From JADFRG01 sp964590515 (GTDB lineage Bacteria; Chloroflexota; Anaerolineae; Anaerolineales; E44-bin32), in NCBI GenBank assembly GCA_964590515.1, contig CAZPZD010000007.1, forward strand, positions 1 through 64,000: a DNA stretch of 64,000 nucleotides. Direction: 5' to 3'. Under the pieces are notes generated by a model. The model did no database searches, was not told where the DNA came from, and saw nothing but the letters and a program-made list of their open reading frames with translations. Positions 48,929 through 57,101 of the stretch are shown one piece after another. Both the position numbers and the translations under genes were made by a program. How positions within the stretch are numbered: the stretch's first letter is position 1; the number at the start of each line of letters is the position of its first letter.

Positions 48929-49026
48929 TTGCCAGCTCTCTTGCTGGAAGCACAAGGAGGTGCGCGGGTCAGAGCACAGCCAGTGAATTCACCGTTGAAG
49001 TGACCTAATCTCATTTGGAGGAAAAA

Positions 49027-50430
49027 ATGGCGACAGCAAGAAAAGTAATGGGATATCTCCCCAATGACATGCCCCCGCCGGCGCAGCTCGTCCTGCTCGG
49101 CTTCCAGCACATTCTGACGATGTTTCCCGCCACGGTTTTCGTAGCACTCCTGACGGGCTTCCACGTTGGTACCGTGCTGCTGGGCTCAGGGATCTCGACC
49201 ATCGTAGCGCTGCTGCTGTCCAAGCGGGGCATCGGCAAGTTCATCCCCCTCTACTACGGCTCCAGCTTCAGCTACATCGCAGCCTACGTGGGGATCGTCA
49301 CGCAAATGACCGGGTCGCCACCTGTCTTCGGCGTTCCGGCCCCAGACTTTGTAATCCGAACGATGCAGGCCGGCATCGTGGTTACTGGCCTATTGAACAT
49401 CCTCGTCGGCTTCCTGATCCGGGCCGTTGGCAAGGCGAACGTAGACAAAGTTCTGCCCCCAGTGGTCACCGGTTCGGTCGCCGCCATCATCGGCTTCGGC
49501 CTGGCCTTCGCCGCCTTGGGGAACTTGGCCAGCGCCAACTTCACGGTGGCGCTCATCACCTTGCTGGCGACGGTAATGTTCTCCGTCTACCTGCAAACCC
49601 GAGGTTTCATCGGCATGCTTCCCATCCTCCTCGGAGGCACCGTCGGCTACATCCTCTCGGGAGTGTTCGATGCGGGATCGGTCAACCTGGCGGCTGTGAC
49701 AGCCGCACCGTTCTTCGCAGTACCCCACGTTACCACGCCGCTCTTCAGCGGCCCGCTCTTGGCGACCGCCGTCGTGAGCATCGCGATCATGGCGATCGCC
49801 ACAATCCCCGAATCGACCGCCCATCTGTACCAGATCAGCCTGTACGTTGATCGCTTCGCCGAAGAGACCGGGCGCGAGAAACTGCACCTGGATCGGAACA
49901 TCGGCTTCAACCTGATCCTGGACGGTGTCGGCGACTTTCTGCATGGCCTCGTCGGGGCAACCGCGGGGACGAACTACGGCGAGAACAACTCGCTGATGGC
50001 CATCACCCGCAACTACTCTGGCCCGGCGCTGCTCGCCGCGGGGGTTATCGCGATCCTCTTGGCCTTCGTCGGCAAGCTGGCAGCCCTGGTTGGCACAGTT
50101 CCGCTGGCGGTAAGCGGAGGCCTGGCGATCTACCTCTTTGGGGTGATCGGTATGCAGGGCATCGCCCTGATGCAGGAGAACAAGGTCAGCATGTTCAATC
50201 CGCGCAACCTGGCCGTGGGCGCGGTGATCATGGTCGTCGGCATCGGAGGCAACATCGGCTACGCAGCCACGGGCGGTTTCATACCGGTCCCGGTCGGAAC
50301 CCTCTTCCCCAATGGCCTGCCGTCGATCGCGACCGCTGCCGTGCTCGGCATCCTGATGAACGCGATCTTCCTGGTCTTTGCTCCACCGGAGCGATCACCA
50401 GCGATGGAGATGGGAACCGCCTCAGACTAG
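49027..50430 (+). CDS. NCS2-family uracil/xanthine permease
   Basis: A 467-residue transporter with about 14 membrane segments, of the nucleobase/cation symporter-2 family. The TM1 motif is LLGFQHILTMFPATVF, TM3 carries LYYGSSFSYIAAYVG, and the signature region near TM8-TM10 has AIATIPESTAHLYQI (functional Glu) and GATAGTNYGENNSLMAITRNY, given as TAGTNYGENNSLMAITRNY. The pattern is nearer to UraA-like uracil permeases than to xanthine/urate carriers. The ATG follows GGAGG AAAAA. It faces the Mo-hydroxylase operon and probably imports that pathway's substrate. Confidence 0.92.
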   Translation: MATARKVMGYLPNDMPPPAQLVLLGFQHILTMFPATVFVALLTGFHVGTVLLGSGISTIVALLLSKRGIGKFIPLYYGSSFSYIAAYVGIVTQMTGSPPVFGVPAPDFVIRTMQAGIVVTGLLNILVGFLIRAVGKANVDKVLPPVVTGSVAAIIGFGLAFAALGNLASANFTVALITLLATVMFSVYLQTRGFIGMLPILLGGTVGYILSGVFDAGSVNLAAVTAAPFFAVPHVTTPLFSGPLLATAVVSIAIMAIATIPESTAHLYQISLYVDRFAEETGREKLHLDRNIGFNLILDGVGDFLHGLVGATAGTNYGENNSLMAITRNYSGPALLAAGVIAILLAFVGKLAALVGTVPLAVSGGLAIYLFGVIGMQGIALMQENKVSMFNPRNLAVGAVIMVVGIGGNIGYAATGGFIPVPVGTLFPNGLPSIATAAVLGILMNAIFLVFAPPERSPAMEMGTASD

Positions 50431-50465
50431 ATCACTCAGCTCTTCACCGGATCGACCGGAGTTCT

Positions 50466-50491
50466 ACGGGGAGGGCGCGTGCCCTCCCCGT
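50466..50491 (+). terminator. Hairpin after the NCS2 permease
   Basis: A perfect 11-bp stem ACGGGGAGGGC/GCCCTCCCCGT with a 4-nt loop GCGT. It lacks a T tract, so it may pause rather than terminate. Confidence 0.55.
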
Positions 50492-50601
50492 CCGCGCAGC
50501 TTACACTCCGCTTACAGAGGCCCCTTCAATCAAGGCAGGCATGCAATAATCTCTTCCGGACCTAAAGAGCGACATTGGTCGCAGCCGGAAAGGATGTAGC
50601 A

Positions 50602-50856
50602 ATGACCCTCCCTGATCTGCTCGGGTACACCTTCTCAACTCTCATGTTGGGGGGACTGCTTTGGGGGCTGATCGATCTCCTGTCAAGAATTCATAAGCAA
50701 CCGCGCCAGCCAATTAACATACTCCGGCTGAGTCCCTATCCTTTCGTACCGGATGAGGAGCCCTCCGGGCAACCCCGCGAAGGCCGGAGGGGTGGACCTG
50801 GCGGACTGCGGCTCAGCCCGGTTCCGGTCGAGACTAGGAATCAGGTACTGCGCTAA
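50602..50856 (+). CDS. Small single-TM hypothetical protein
   Basis: An 84-residue protein. Residues about 9-27 form one hydrophobic helix (TFSTLMLGGLLWGLIDLL), then a basic/proline-rich tail with LSPYPFVPDEEPSG. AAAGGA precedes the ATG; the upstream TTG would include this site. It lies between two hairpins downstream of the permease. No family recognised; it may be a small accessory membrane protein. Confidence 0.55.
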   Translation: MTLPDLLGYTFSTLMLGGLLWGLIDLLSRIHKQPRQPINILRLSPYPFVPDEEPSGQPREGRRGGPGGLRLSPVPVETRNQVLR

Positions 50857-50881
50857 ACCCTTCATCCATTCGAAATATGTG

Positions 50882-50914
50882 AAGAGCGGCCGCTTCGACG
50901 GCCGCTCTTGTTTT
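50882..50914 (+). terminator. Terminator between convergent transcripts
   Basis: AAGAGCGGCCG (50882-50892), 6-nt loop, CGGCCGCTCTT (50899-50909), then GTTTT. It is symmetrical enough to serve the plus-strand small gene and, less well, the minus-strand operon end at 50937. Confidence 0.85.
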
Positions 50915-50936
50915 CACCGGAGTCCCCCCCGCTTAC

Positions 50937-51902
50937 TTAGCCAGGAAGCGCCGTGCGCCGGCTGGCTTGCCCGCTAGACTCGAGTGCCCTACCCGCAGCT
51001 ACGAATCCGGCCAGCGCATCCGCCCCAGAAGTGTGGCCGCGCCGGATGAGCACCCTCGCCACCTGGTCGATTGGGCGGTCCGCCAGCACGGCCTCAAACA
51101 AGGCGTGCCACTCATTGCCGGCTTCGCCACGAGCCGCGGCCCGCAGCCAGGCAAGCGAGACCGCGTTGGTCAGCGAACCTACCGCTGCCACCACGGCCCT
51201 TCCCAGATCGGTCGCCCGCGCCAGGTCGGTCGAGGCCCACAGGGCGTGGATCGCGCCGAGCATGAAATCGTCGCCTGCCGGAGTCACGCCGCCCCCCAGC
51301 CCCGCCAACTTCGAGGCTGCGCCCTGAATCTGGCCTCTATCGGATCGAATCAGGCCGTTCAGCAACTGCTCTGCCAGACCCGCAATGGTGTGCAATAACG
51401 CAGATCCCAGGTCTTCGCGGGAGGCAATTTCGGACCACAAAGCGCGAGCCGCGGAGGCCGCCAGCGGCGCCAGACTACCCGCCGGCGCGTGGTGCCTCAG
51501 CAACTGGTCCAGACGCTCGAGATGCTCAGGCGTGAGTGCTCTGCTTAAGCGATCCCAGTCTGGAGAGGGCTGCCACGTCTCCAAATCCGAGAGCCGGACT
51601 TCCATTGGGCCCACCTCGATCGCATCGGCTCTAGAGCGCACGGGCGAATCGACCTTCAGCCGGCCGGCGAACCCGCCCGCGGGCCAGCGATGTCCCTGAA
51701 TCGGCCGAACGACCAATGCGAATGGCCCGGGCCCGACCGCCGGGAGCACCAGCGAGAACAACTCTCCTCGCCGATCGATCAGGTTGAGCGATTGCCGGTA
51801 CAGGCTGTGGACCCTGGGACCCCGGGCCTGAGACAGCCATTCAACCGCATGCGGCGCAACTAAGGTCCCTTGCAGCACTGTGCGATCCGCCGCATCAATC
51901 AT
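50937..51902 (-). CDS. allH: DUF2877 protein, AllH-like oxamate carbamoyltransferase subunit
   Basis: A 321-residue DUF2877 protein. The hallmark is GLGGGVTPAGDDFMLGAIHALW (about 207-228), here the LGGGVTPAGDDFMLGA core, with ISxxS/T-type and C-terminal helical regions as in E. coli YlbF. YlbF (AllH) is one of three subunits, with FdrA (AllF) and YlbE (AllG), of oxamate carbamoyltransferase, which phosphorolyses oxalurate to oxamate and carbamoyl phosphate. Homologues of the other two subunits lie 6-8 kb upstream in the same operon. It is 15 nt after the amidohydrolase gene and ends the operon. Confidence 0.82.
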   Translation of the reverse strand: MIDAADRTVLQGTLVAPHAVEWLSQARGPRVHSLYRQSLNLIDRRGELFSLVLPAVGPGPFALVVRPIQGHRWPAGGFAGRLKVDSPVRSRADAIEVGPMEVRLSDLETWQPSPDWDRLSRALTPEHLERLDQLLRHHAPAGSLAPLAASAARALWSEIASREDLGSALLHTIAGLAEQLLNGLIRSDRGQIQGAASKLAGLGGGVTPAGDDFMLGAIHALWASTDLARATDLGRAVVAAVGSLTNAVSLAWLRAAARGEAGNEWHALFEAVLADRPIDQVARVLIRRGHTSGADALAGFVAAGRALESSGQASRRTALPG

Positions 51903-51917
51903 CTCCGGGTGGCCGCC

Positions 51918-53132
51918 TCAATCGGCGCGCTCATTGATCAGCCGACCGTTGCGAATCACGGCCCGCGGTGCTCGGTGCAGTCGGAGAGCCTCCAACACGT
52001 TAGAGCCCTCGAGCATGACCAGATTGGCCGGCGCACCGACTTCCAGGCGGTGGTCGGTGATTCCCATCGCTCGGGCCGCCTCGACCGTCACCATGTCATA
52101 GAGCGATTCCATATCCTCCCGGCCGGTCATCCACAAGAGGTGCGAGGCCAGGAAGGCCACTTCCAGCATGTTGTTCTGACCGTACGGGTAGTAAGCATCG
52201 GTGATGTCGTCTTGCCCGAGGCAGACCCGCACCCCCTCTTCCCGCAGCTCCCGCACCCGGGCGTGCAACGGTCCGGTGTGGGGATCTGAGACCACTCCGA
52301 TCTCGGACTGCCTTAGCAGGGCGGCCAACTTCTGGAAATAAGGTTTGGGGTAGAGGGCCATCGCCCGGGCGTGGTGTGCCAGCACTCGGCCTTGCCAGCC
52401 GACCTCGATCGTTTTGAGCGCCAACATCTCGAGGGTGCGCAGGCCGGGATCCCCGGCGTCATCCACCAGCATGGAGATGCCCGCATCGTGCTCGACCGCG
52501 ATCTCAACCATCTGATCGATGTGGCGCTGCGCGTCCGCGTCGGAATACTCAATCCACGGGATCCCCCCCACCAGGTCGGCTCCCATGGCCATGGCCTCCC
52601 GGATGAGATCGGCCGTCCCGGGTTCCCGGACCACGCCATCTTGTGGAAAGGCCACGACCTGGAGTTCGATGACCCCGCTAAACTCCTCGCGGGCCTGCAG
52701 GAGCGCGGCAATGCCTTCCAGCTTCGACTTGCTATCCACGTCGGCGAAGGCCCGGATGTGCGTGTTGCCATTTGCCGCCGCCCAGCGGAGCGCCCGCCGA
52801 ACGTTGTCGATGATCCAACCCCGATCGTAGTTCTCTTTCACCTTGGCGGCCCGCTCGATAGCCGTCATCGCCTTGCCCATCGAGTCACCGTGGTAATCCT
52901 GCATGGCCTGGTCATCCAGCATCGCCAGGGTGAAGACTTTGTCCAGATGCAGGTGAGGATTGATAAACGATTCGGTGACCAGGTTGCCGTTGGCCTCCAC
53001 AATCGTTTGGCTTTTGCCGACCAGGGAGGGCTCGATCGCTTGAATCCGCCCCTGGCCAATCCCGAGATCGAAAGTGCTTTCGCCGCGGCCACGCAGGTGG
53101 GCCCGCCTGACGAGAATCTCGAAATCGCTCAT
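51918..53132 (-). CDS. Cytosine-deaminase-like amidohydrolase
   Basis: A 404-residue amidohydrolase of the CodA/cytosine deaminase group. The metal motif is FINPHLHLDKVF (HxH). The catalytic region is ISMLVDDAGDPG, where CodA has a Glu, followed by RVLAHHARAMALYP. The family-diagnostic CLGQDDITDAYYPYGQNNML carries the metal-binding Asp and the substrate loop. It hydrolyses an amidine or amino group on an N-heterocycle; cytosine itself is not assured, since the VDD in place of CDE changes the active site. It lies 16 nt after the Mo-hydroxylase large subunit. Confidence 0.86.
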   Translation of the reverse strand: MSDFEILVRRAHLRGRGESTFDLGIGQGRIQAIEPSLVGKSQTIVEANGNLVTESFINPHLHLDKVFTLAMLDDQAMQDYHGDSMGKAMTAIERAAKVKENYDRGWIIDNVRRALRWAAANGNTHIRAFADVDSKSKLEGIAALLQAREEFSGVIELQVVAFPQDGVVREPGTADLIREAMAMGADLVGGIPWIEYSDADAQRHIDQMVEIAVEHDAGISMLVDDAGDPGLRTLEMLALKTIEVGWQGRVLAHHARAMALYPKPYFQKLAALLRQSEIGVVSDPHTGPLHARVRELREEGVRVCLGQDDITDAYYPYGQNNMLEVAFLASHLLWMTGREDMESLYDMVTVEAARAMGITDHRLEVGAPANLVMLEGSNVLEALRLHRAPRAVIRNGRLINERAD

Positions 53133-53148
53133 CTCGTCGCGGGGATCC

Positions 53149-55491
53149 TTAGCGGGCCTGAGCTGCCCGGACCAGCTCCCACAGCCGACTGGGGCTTAAG
53201 GGAATCTCAAGCAGCTCCAGCCCCTCGATCTGTAGGGCGTCTTCCAACGCCTGGGCGAAGAGCGGCCCGACCGGGATGGCGCCGGCTTCGCCCGCCCCCT
53301 TGATCCCCAGCGGGTTGAGCGGCGACGGGGTCTCCACATGTCCAACCTCAATCGGTGGCACGTCCAGCGCGGTCGGGACCAGGTAATCCATGAACGAACC
53401 GGTGAGCAGCTGTCCGTTCTCATCAAATACCAGCTGCTCGAAGTAGGAGTTCCCGATACCCTGGGCCACACCGCCGTGGACCTGCCCTTCCAGGATCAGC
53501 GGGTTGATCACCCGGCCGCAATCGTGCACCACGACGAATTTCTGGATCTCGATCAGCATCGTCTCCGGATCGACCTCGACGATCATGGCATGCACCCCGT
53601 TGGCGGTGGTGCCCCGGTCCGGTCCGAAGTAGTTGGTCGATTCCAGTCCCGGCTCGGTCCCCGGCCTGACCGCCCCGCGCAATGGGTTGGCCTTGGCCGC
53701 CAGCTCGCCCAGCGAGATCGACCGGCTGGGCACGCCTTTCACCCGCACCTCTCCACCGGCCAGTTCAAGATCGGCCTCCGAGACTTCAAGTTCCTCGCCG
53801 GCGGCCTTGAGGATCTTGGCTCGCACATCCTTGGCCGCTACGTTCACTGCGTTGCCGGCCACCACCGCCCCTCGGCTGGCGAAGGTCCCGGTGCCCCAGT
53901 GAAACTGATCGGTGTCCCCGGTGATGACCTGAACCTGGGCGATGTCCACTCCGAGCTGGTCCGCCGCGATCTGGGCGAAGCTGGTGAAGTGGCCCTGACC
54001 CTGAGTGCCCACCCCGGTGGCCACCGATACCTTGCCGCTCTGCTGAACCTGCACTCGGGCTCCCTCGTACGGCCCGATACCGGTCCCCTCGACATAGGCT
54101 ACGACCCCAATGCCCACTTTACGGCCCTGCTTGCGAGCCTTCGGCTGAATCTCCTGGATGAACTCTCGATAACCGATCATCTCCAGGGCGCGATCTAGCG
54201 AAGGCTCGTAGTTGCCGCTGTCGTACACCAAGTTCGTGAAATCCTGGTAGATGATCTGGTTGTCATAGGGGAAATCGGCCGGCTGCAGGAAGTTCCGCCG
54301 CCGGATTTCGGCTCGATCCAGCCCAAGCTCCTTCGCCGCCAGGTCCAGCAAGCGCTCAATCACGAACACGCCGTGCTGACGGCCGGCCCCCCGATAGGGA
54401 GTCACAATAGGCTTGTTGGTGAAGACCGCGCTGAACTCGCTGTAGTAGTTGGGGATCTTGTACGGCCCAAGCAGCGTGCATTGGGCGTTGAGCGGGACAG
54501 TCAGACCGTAGGGATCGTAGGCTCCCGAGTCATGCAGGAATACGTCGTGCACTCCCAGGATCTTTCCATCCCGGCTCACCGCAATCTCGGCGTCGTGGAT
54601 CTGCGAGCGCTCCTGGGTGGTCGCTACGAAGTTCTCGGCCCGGTCCTCAATCCACTTGATCGGGCGGCCCAGCTGGAGCGCGATCCAGGGGATCAGCATC
54701 TCTTCCGGGTAGAACATCATGATCTTGGGGCCGAAGCCGCCGCCGATGAACGGCGCGACTACTCGAACCTGGTTTTCCGAAAGTCCCAGCATGCTGGCCA
54801 AGCCGTTGCGGATCGGGATCGGCGCCTGGGTGGTGTCCCAGATCGTCAGACTCTGGCTGCGGCGGTCCCAGGTAGCGACGACCCCCCGGTTCTCCATGGC
54901 GGCGGCGGTGCCATGATCGTAGATCAGCCGCCGCTTGAGAGTCAGGTCGGCTTTGGCGCTGGCCTGGGAATAGTCTCCGATCGTCTGGACGACATGGGCC
55001 GCCAGGTTTGAATCCAGGTCGGCGTGGACCGTCGGCGATCCTGGCTTCAAAGCCGCCTCCAGCTCGACCACGGCCGGCAGCGGCTCGTAGTCAATCCGAA
55101 TGTCAGCCAGGGCATCCTCGGCCAGGTAACGACTCTCGGCCACCACCGCCGCGATCGGCTCGCCGAGGTGGCGCACTGCCGCGCGGGCCAGAATCGGCTG
55201 GGTCCGCTCGTTGAAGCGAATCCCTGCGATGGGTGGCGGCGACACCAGCAGCGGCCCGGTTCGCCAATAGTCTCCCAGGTCGGCCGCCGCGTAGACCGCC
55301 GCCACCCCCGCCCGCTGCCTGGCGGCGGAGGCGTCGAGGGCCACCAGCCTCGCGTGGGCGAACGGGCTTCGCAGGAAGGCGACATGCAGCATCCCCGGCA
55401 GGTCAACGTCGTCTACAAATAACGCCTGGCCGGTCAACAACCGCGGGTCCTCATTGCGTTTGATCCGCTCGCCAAAATACTGGGTGGCCAT
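53149..55491 (-). CDS. Xanthine-dehydrogenase-family Mo-hydroxylase large subunit
   Basis: A 780-residue molybdopterin-binding subunit (CoxL/XdhA type). It starts GERIKRNEDPRLLTGQALFV. It has the Moco-binding blocks VRVVAPFIGGGFGPKIMMFY and GVGTQGQGHFTSFAQIAADQ, and the catalytic Glu near the end in GIKGAGEAGAIPVGP. The active-site loop reads PYRGAGR, the form II-type signature, not the AYxCSFR of form I CO dehydrogenase, so CO oxidation is unlikely. Its FAD and FeS partners lie 6-8 kb upstream at the head of the same operon, an unusually dispersed arrangement. Confidence 0.93.
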   Translation of the reverse strand: MATQYFGERIKRNEDPRLLTGQALFVDDVDLPGMLHVAFLRSPFAHARLVALDASAARQRAGVAAVYAAADLGDYWRTGPLLVSPPPIAGIRFNERTQPILARAAVRHLGEPIAAVVAESRYLAEDALADIRIDYEPLPAVVELEAALKPGSPTVHADLDSNLAAHVVQTIGDYSQASAKADLTLKRRLIYDHGTAAAMENRGVVATWDRRSQSLTIWDTTQAPIPIRNGLASMLGLSENQVRVVAPFIGGGFGPKIMMFYPEEMLIPWIALQLGRPIKWIEDRAENFVATTQERSQIHDAEIAVSRDGKILGVHDVFLHDSGAYDPYGLTVPLNAQCTLLGPYKIPNYYSEFSAVFTNKPIVTPYRGAGRQHGVFVIERLLDLAAKELGLDRAEIRRRNFLQPADFPYDNQIIYQDFTNLVYDSGNYEPSLDRALEMIGYREFIQEIQPKARKQGRKVGIGVVAYVEGTGIGPYEGARVQVQQSGKVSVATGVGTQGQGHFTSFAQIAADQLGVDIAQVQVITGDTDQFHWGTGTFASRGAVVAGNAVNVAAKDVRAKILKAAGEELEVSEADLELAGGEVRVKGVPSRSISLGELAAKANPLRGAVRPGTEPGLESTNYFGPDRGTTANGVHAMIVEVDPETMLIEIQKFVVVHDCGRVINPLILEGQVHGGVAQGIGNSYFEQLVFDENGQLLTGSFMDYLVPTALDVPPIEVGHVETPSPLNPLGIKGAGEAGAIPVGPLFAQALEDALQIEGLELLEIPLSPSRLWELVRAAQAR

Positions 55492-55504
55492 CCTGTCGGC
55501 TACC

Positions 55505-55639
55505 TCACGGGCTGACGACGGTGCGGAGCGGCCGGGTCAGGCAGTTGCTGCCGGCCCCCAGCGCCACCACCAGCGCGCCGCATCCGGCCAGCACCAGGCA
55601 GCCAATGCCCAGCCCGATCAGCAGGTTGCGATTCCGCAT
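55505..55639 (-). CDS. Small hydrophobic protein
   Basis: A 44-residue protein: basic N-terminus, then NLLIGLGIGCLVLAGCGALV (one TM helix), a Gly-Ser-Cys segment and a short tail, LTRPLRTVVSP. The LAGC stretch resembles a lipobox, so it could be a tiny lipoprotein. It fits neatly between the SRPBCC gene (3 nt) and the Mo-hydroxylase gene (13 nt), which supports translation. No family recognised. Confidence 0.5.
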   Translation of the reverse strand: MRNRNLLIGLGIGCLVLAGCGALVVALGAGSNCLTRPLRTVVSP

Positions 55640-55642
55640 CGG

Positions 55643-55860
55643 CTACCTACGTCTGGCCCTCTTCGCCTTTCTGGTCGTCTTCTTGGTCGTCTTCTTGGTG
55701 GCCTTCTTCGCCGCCTTCTTCTTGACCACCTTGGTCACCTTCCTCCCGGCCTTCTTGGTCGCCTTCCTCCTGACCTTCTTGGTTGCCTTCCTCCCGACCT
55801 TCTTCGTCGCCTTCCTGCTCACTTTCCGGGCAGCACCCTTCGCCGGCTTCACCGCCTTGC
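55643..55860 (-). repeat. Imperfect repeats encoding the Lys/Ala tail
   Basis: Degenerate 12- to 30-bp units, on the plus strand built from GCCTTCTTGG and GTCGCCTTCC, encode the H1-like tail. Repeat number is likely to vary between strains and to be error-prone in assembly. Confidence 0.75.
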
Positions 55861-56290
55861 TCACCGTTGCCACCTTTACCACCGGCTGCGGCGCGGGCGG
55901 AGCGGCCCTGAAGTAGGCCCGCATCGGTTGAAAGTAGCTCTCGTCCCACCCGTCCCGATACTTTTCCCCCTGCCCGTCGGGAATCTGGGTATGGCGCAGC
56001 CTTAGCCGGGTCCCGAGGGCCGTCGGTTCCAAGAGGATCTCCAGCCGCGATTCCTCGCTACCGAACGGGAATTCGGTGGTGCGCCAGGTTTGAACGATCC
56101 GCCGATTGGGTTCGAGTTCCAGGTTCCGTCCCCAGATGTACCCGTCCCAGGCGGTGTGCTTCCCCCCGACCCAGGCCTCCACGCTCGCCACGGCCCCGGT
56201 CATGGCGCCGTGCTGGCTACCGTCGAGCCAGGTCTGATACAGACGTGCGGGACTGACAGCGAATTCTGCCGAAACTTCGATCGCTTCCAT
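55643..56290 (-). CDS. SRPBCC (AHSA1-like) protein with histone H1-like Lys-rich tail
   Basis: A 215-residue two-part protein. Residues 1-130 match the SRPBCC/AHSA1 hydrophobic-ligand fold: VSAEFAVSPARLYQTWLDGS, WDGYIWGRNLELEPNRRIVQ, and a C-terminal helix with GWDESYFQPMRAYF. Residues about 140-215 are almost all Lys, Arg, Ala, Thr and Val in KKVGRKATKK-type repeats, like bacterial histone H1 homologues (Hc1, AlgP). The tail should bind nucleic acid. The start abuts the cyclase stop with no gap (TAAATG), so it is in the operon. A ligand-responsive DNA-binding regulator is a possible, untested reading. Confidence 0.85.
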   Translation of the reverse strand: MEAIEVSAEFAVSPARLYQTWLDGSQHGAMTGAVASVEAWVGGKHTAWDGYIWGRNLELEPNRRIVQTWRTTEFPFGSEESRLEILLEPTALGTRLRLRHTQIPDGQGEKYRDGWDESYFQPMRAYFRAAPPAPQPVVKVATVSKAVKPAKGAARKVSRKATKKVGRKATKKVRRKATKKAGRKVTKVVKKKAAKKATKKTTKKTTRKAKRARRR

Positions 56291-57076
56291 TTAGCCCTCC
56301 TTAAAGGCTACTGCGCGGCAAAAGGCGGCCTCTCCGCCCTTGAACTTCCATGGAAAGGCTCCGAGGATCAGGCGTTTGTTCTGCAGCTCAGGGGCACCGA
56401 TGTCGCCGCCCATGTTCTCCACGTGCACGCAGTCGTGGGGAAAGAGCGCGTTGTGGGTGAGCTGGTAGGCCCGCTCCGGAAAGAGGTCGTCCATCTGGTC
56501 CGCACCAAACTTGGCTTCGCATTGGCGGCGCACCCGAGCCCAGTGCTCCAATCCGCCTTTTCCCAGGAAGCGCCCAATCGGGAGGTTCATGGGGTGATCG
56601 GTGGAGATCATGTCCACCCCCCAGAGATGAATCTTCTTCGCGAGCAGCCAATCCACCAGCTCAAAGTGCGGGCCGGGGTGGCGCTGGATGTATTTCTCCT
56701 CATCCGGCGCGGATCCAAACTGAGCGTACTTGTGCCAGCCGGTATGCAGGAAGAGGATGTCCCCCTCCCGCACTTCGACCCGATCCTCGATCATCTTGGC
56801 GGTGAACAGATCCAGTTCGTCCAGCTCGTCGCTCAGATCGACGATTACCCCTTCGCCATAGAGCCACTCGAGCGGCAGTTCGTCGATCGTTTTGCCCGCA
56901 GTCACGAAGTGGCGGGGTGCGTCGAGGTGGGTGCCCATGTGGTTGGAAGTCATGATGTACTGGGCATTGACCCCGTGCTCCGACTTGCGTTTGATGTACT
57001 TGACCTCGAAGGGCGGATAGAACGGCCAGAAGGGCGCGTCTTGATTCAGTGGCTGGGAAAGATCATACGGTTTCAT
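56291..57076 (-). CDS. Cyclase-family hydrolase (kynurenine formamidase-like fold)
   Basis: A 261-residue PF04199 protein. The metal-binding signature HxGTHxDxPxH is present as SNHMGTHLDAPRHF (about 45-58), followed by ILFLHTGWHKY and a late HNALFPHDCVHVENMGGD segment. Members hydrolyse N-formylkynurenine, isatin and other amide or imide bonds. In this operon an amide bond from an opened or cyclic N-heterocycle is a likely target. It lies 25 nt after the AllG-like gene. Confidence 0.88.
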   Translation of the reverse strand: MKPYDLSQPLNQDAPFWPFYPPFEVKYIKRKSEHGVNAQYIMTSNHMGTHLDAPRHFVTAGKTIDELPLEWLYGEGVIVDLSDELDELDLFTAKMIEDRVEVREGDILFLHTGWHKYAQFGSAPDEEKYIQRHPGPHFELVDWLLAKKIHLWGVDMISTDHPMNLPIGRFLGKGGLEHWARVRRQCEAKFGADQMDDLFPERAYQLTHNALFPHDCVHVENMGGDIGAPELQNKRLILGAFPWKFKGGEAAFCRAVAFKEG

Positions 57077-57101
57077 GGTTCGCTCCTGAGGCGATCACGG
57101 T

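Noticed and set aside
53149..55491. Aerobic CO dehydrogenase large subunit (CoxL)
   Set aside because: The active-site loop is PYRGAGR, not the AYxCSFR of form I enzymes, so CO oxidation is not supported.
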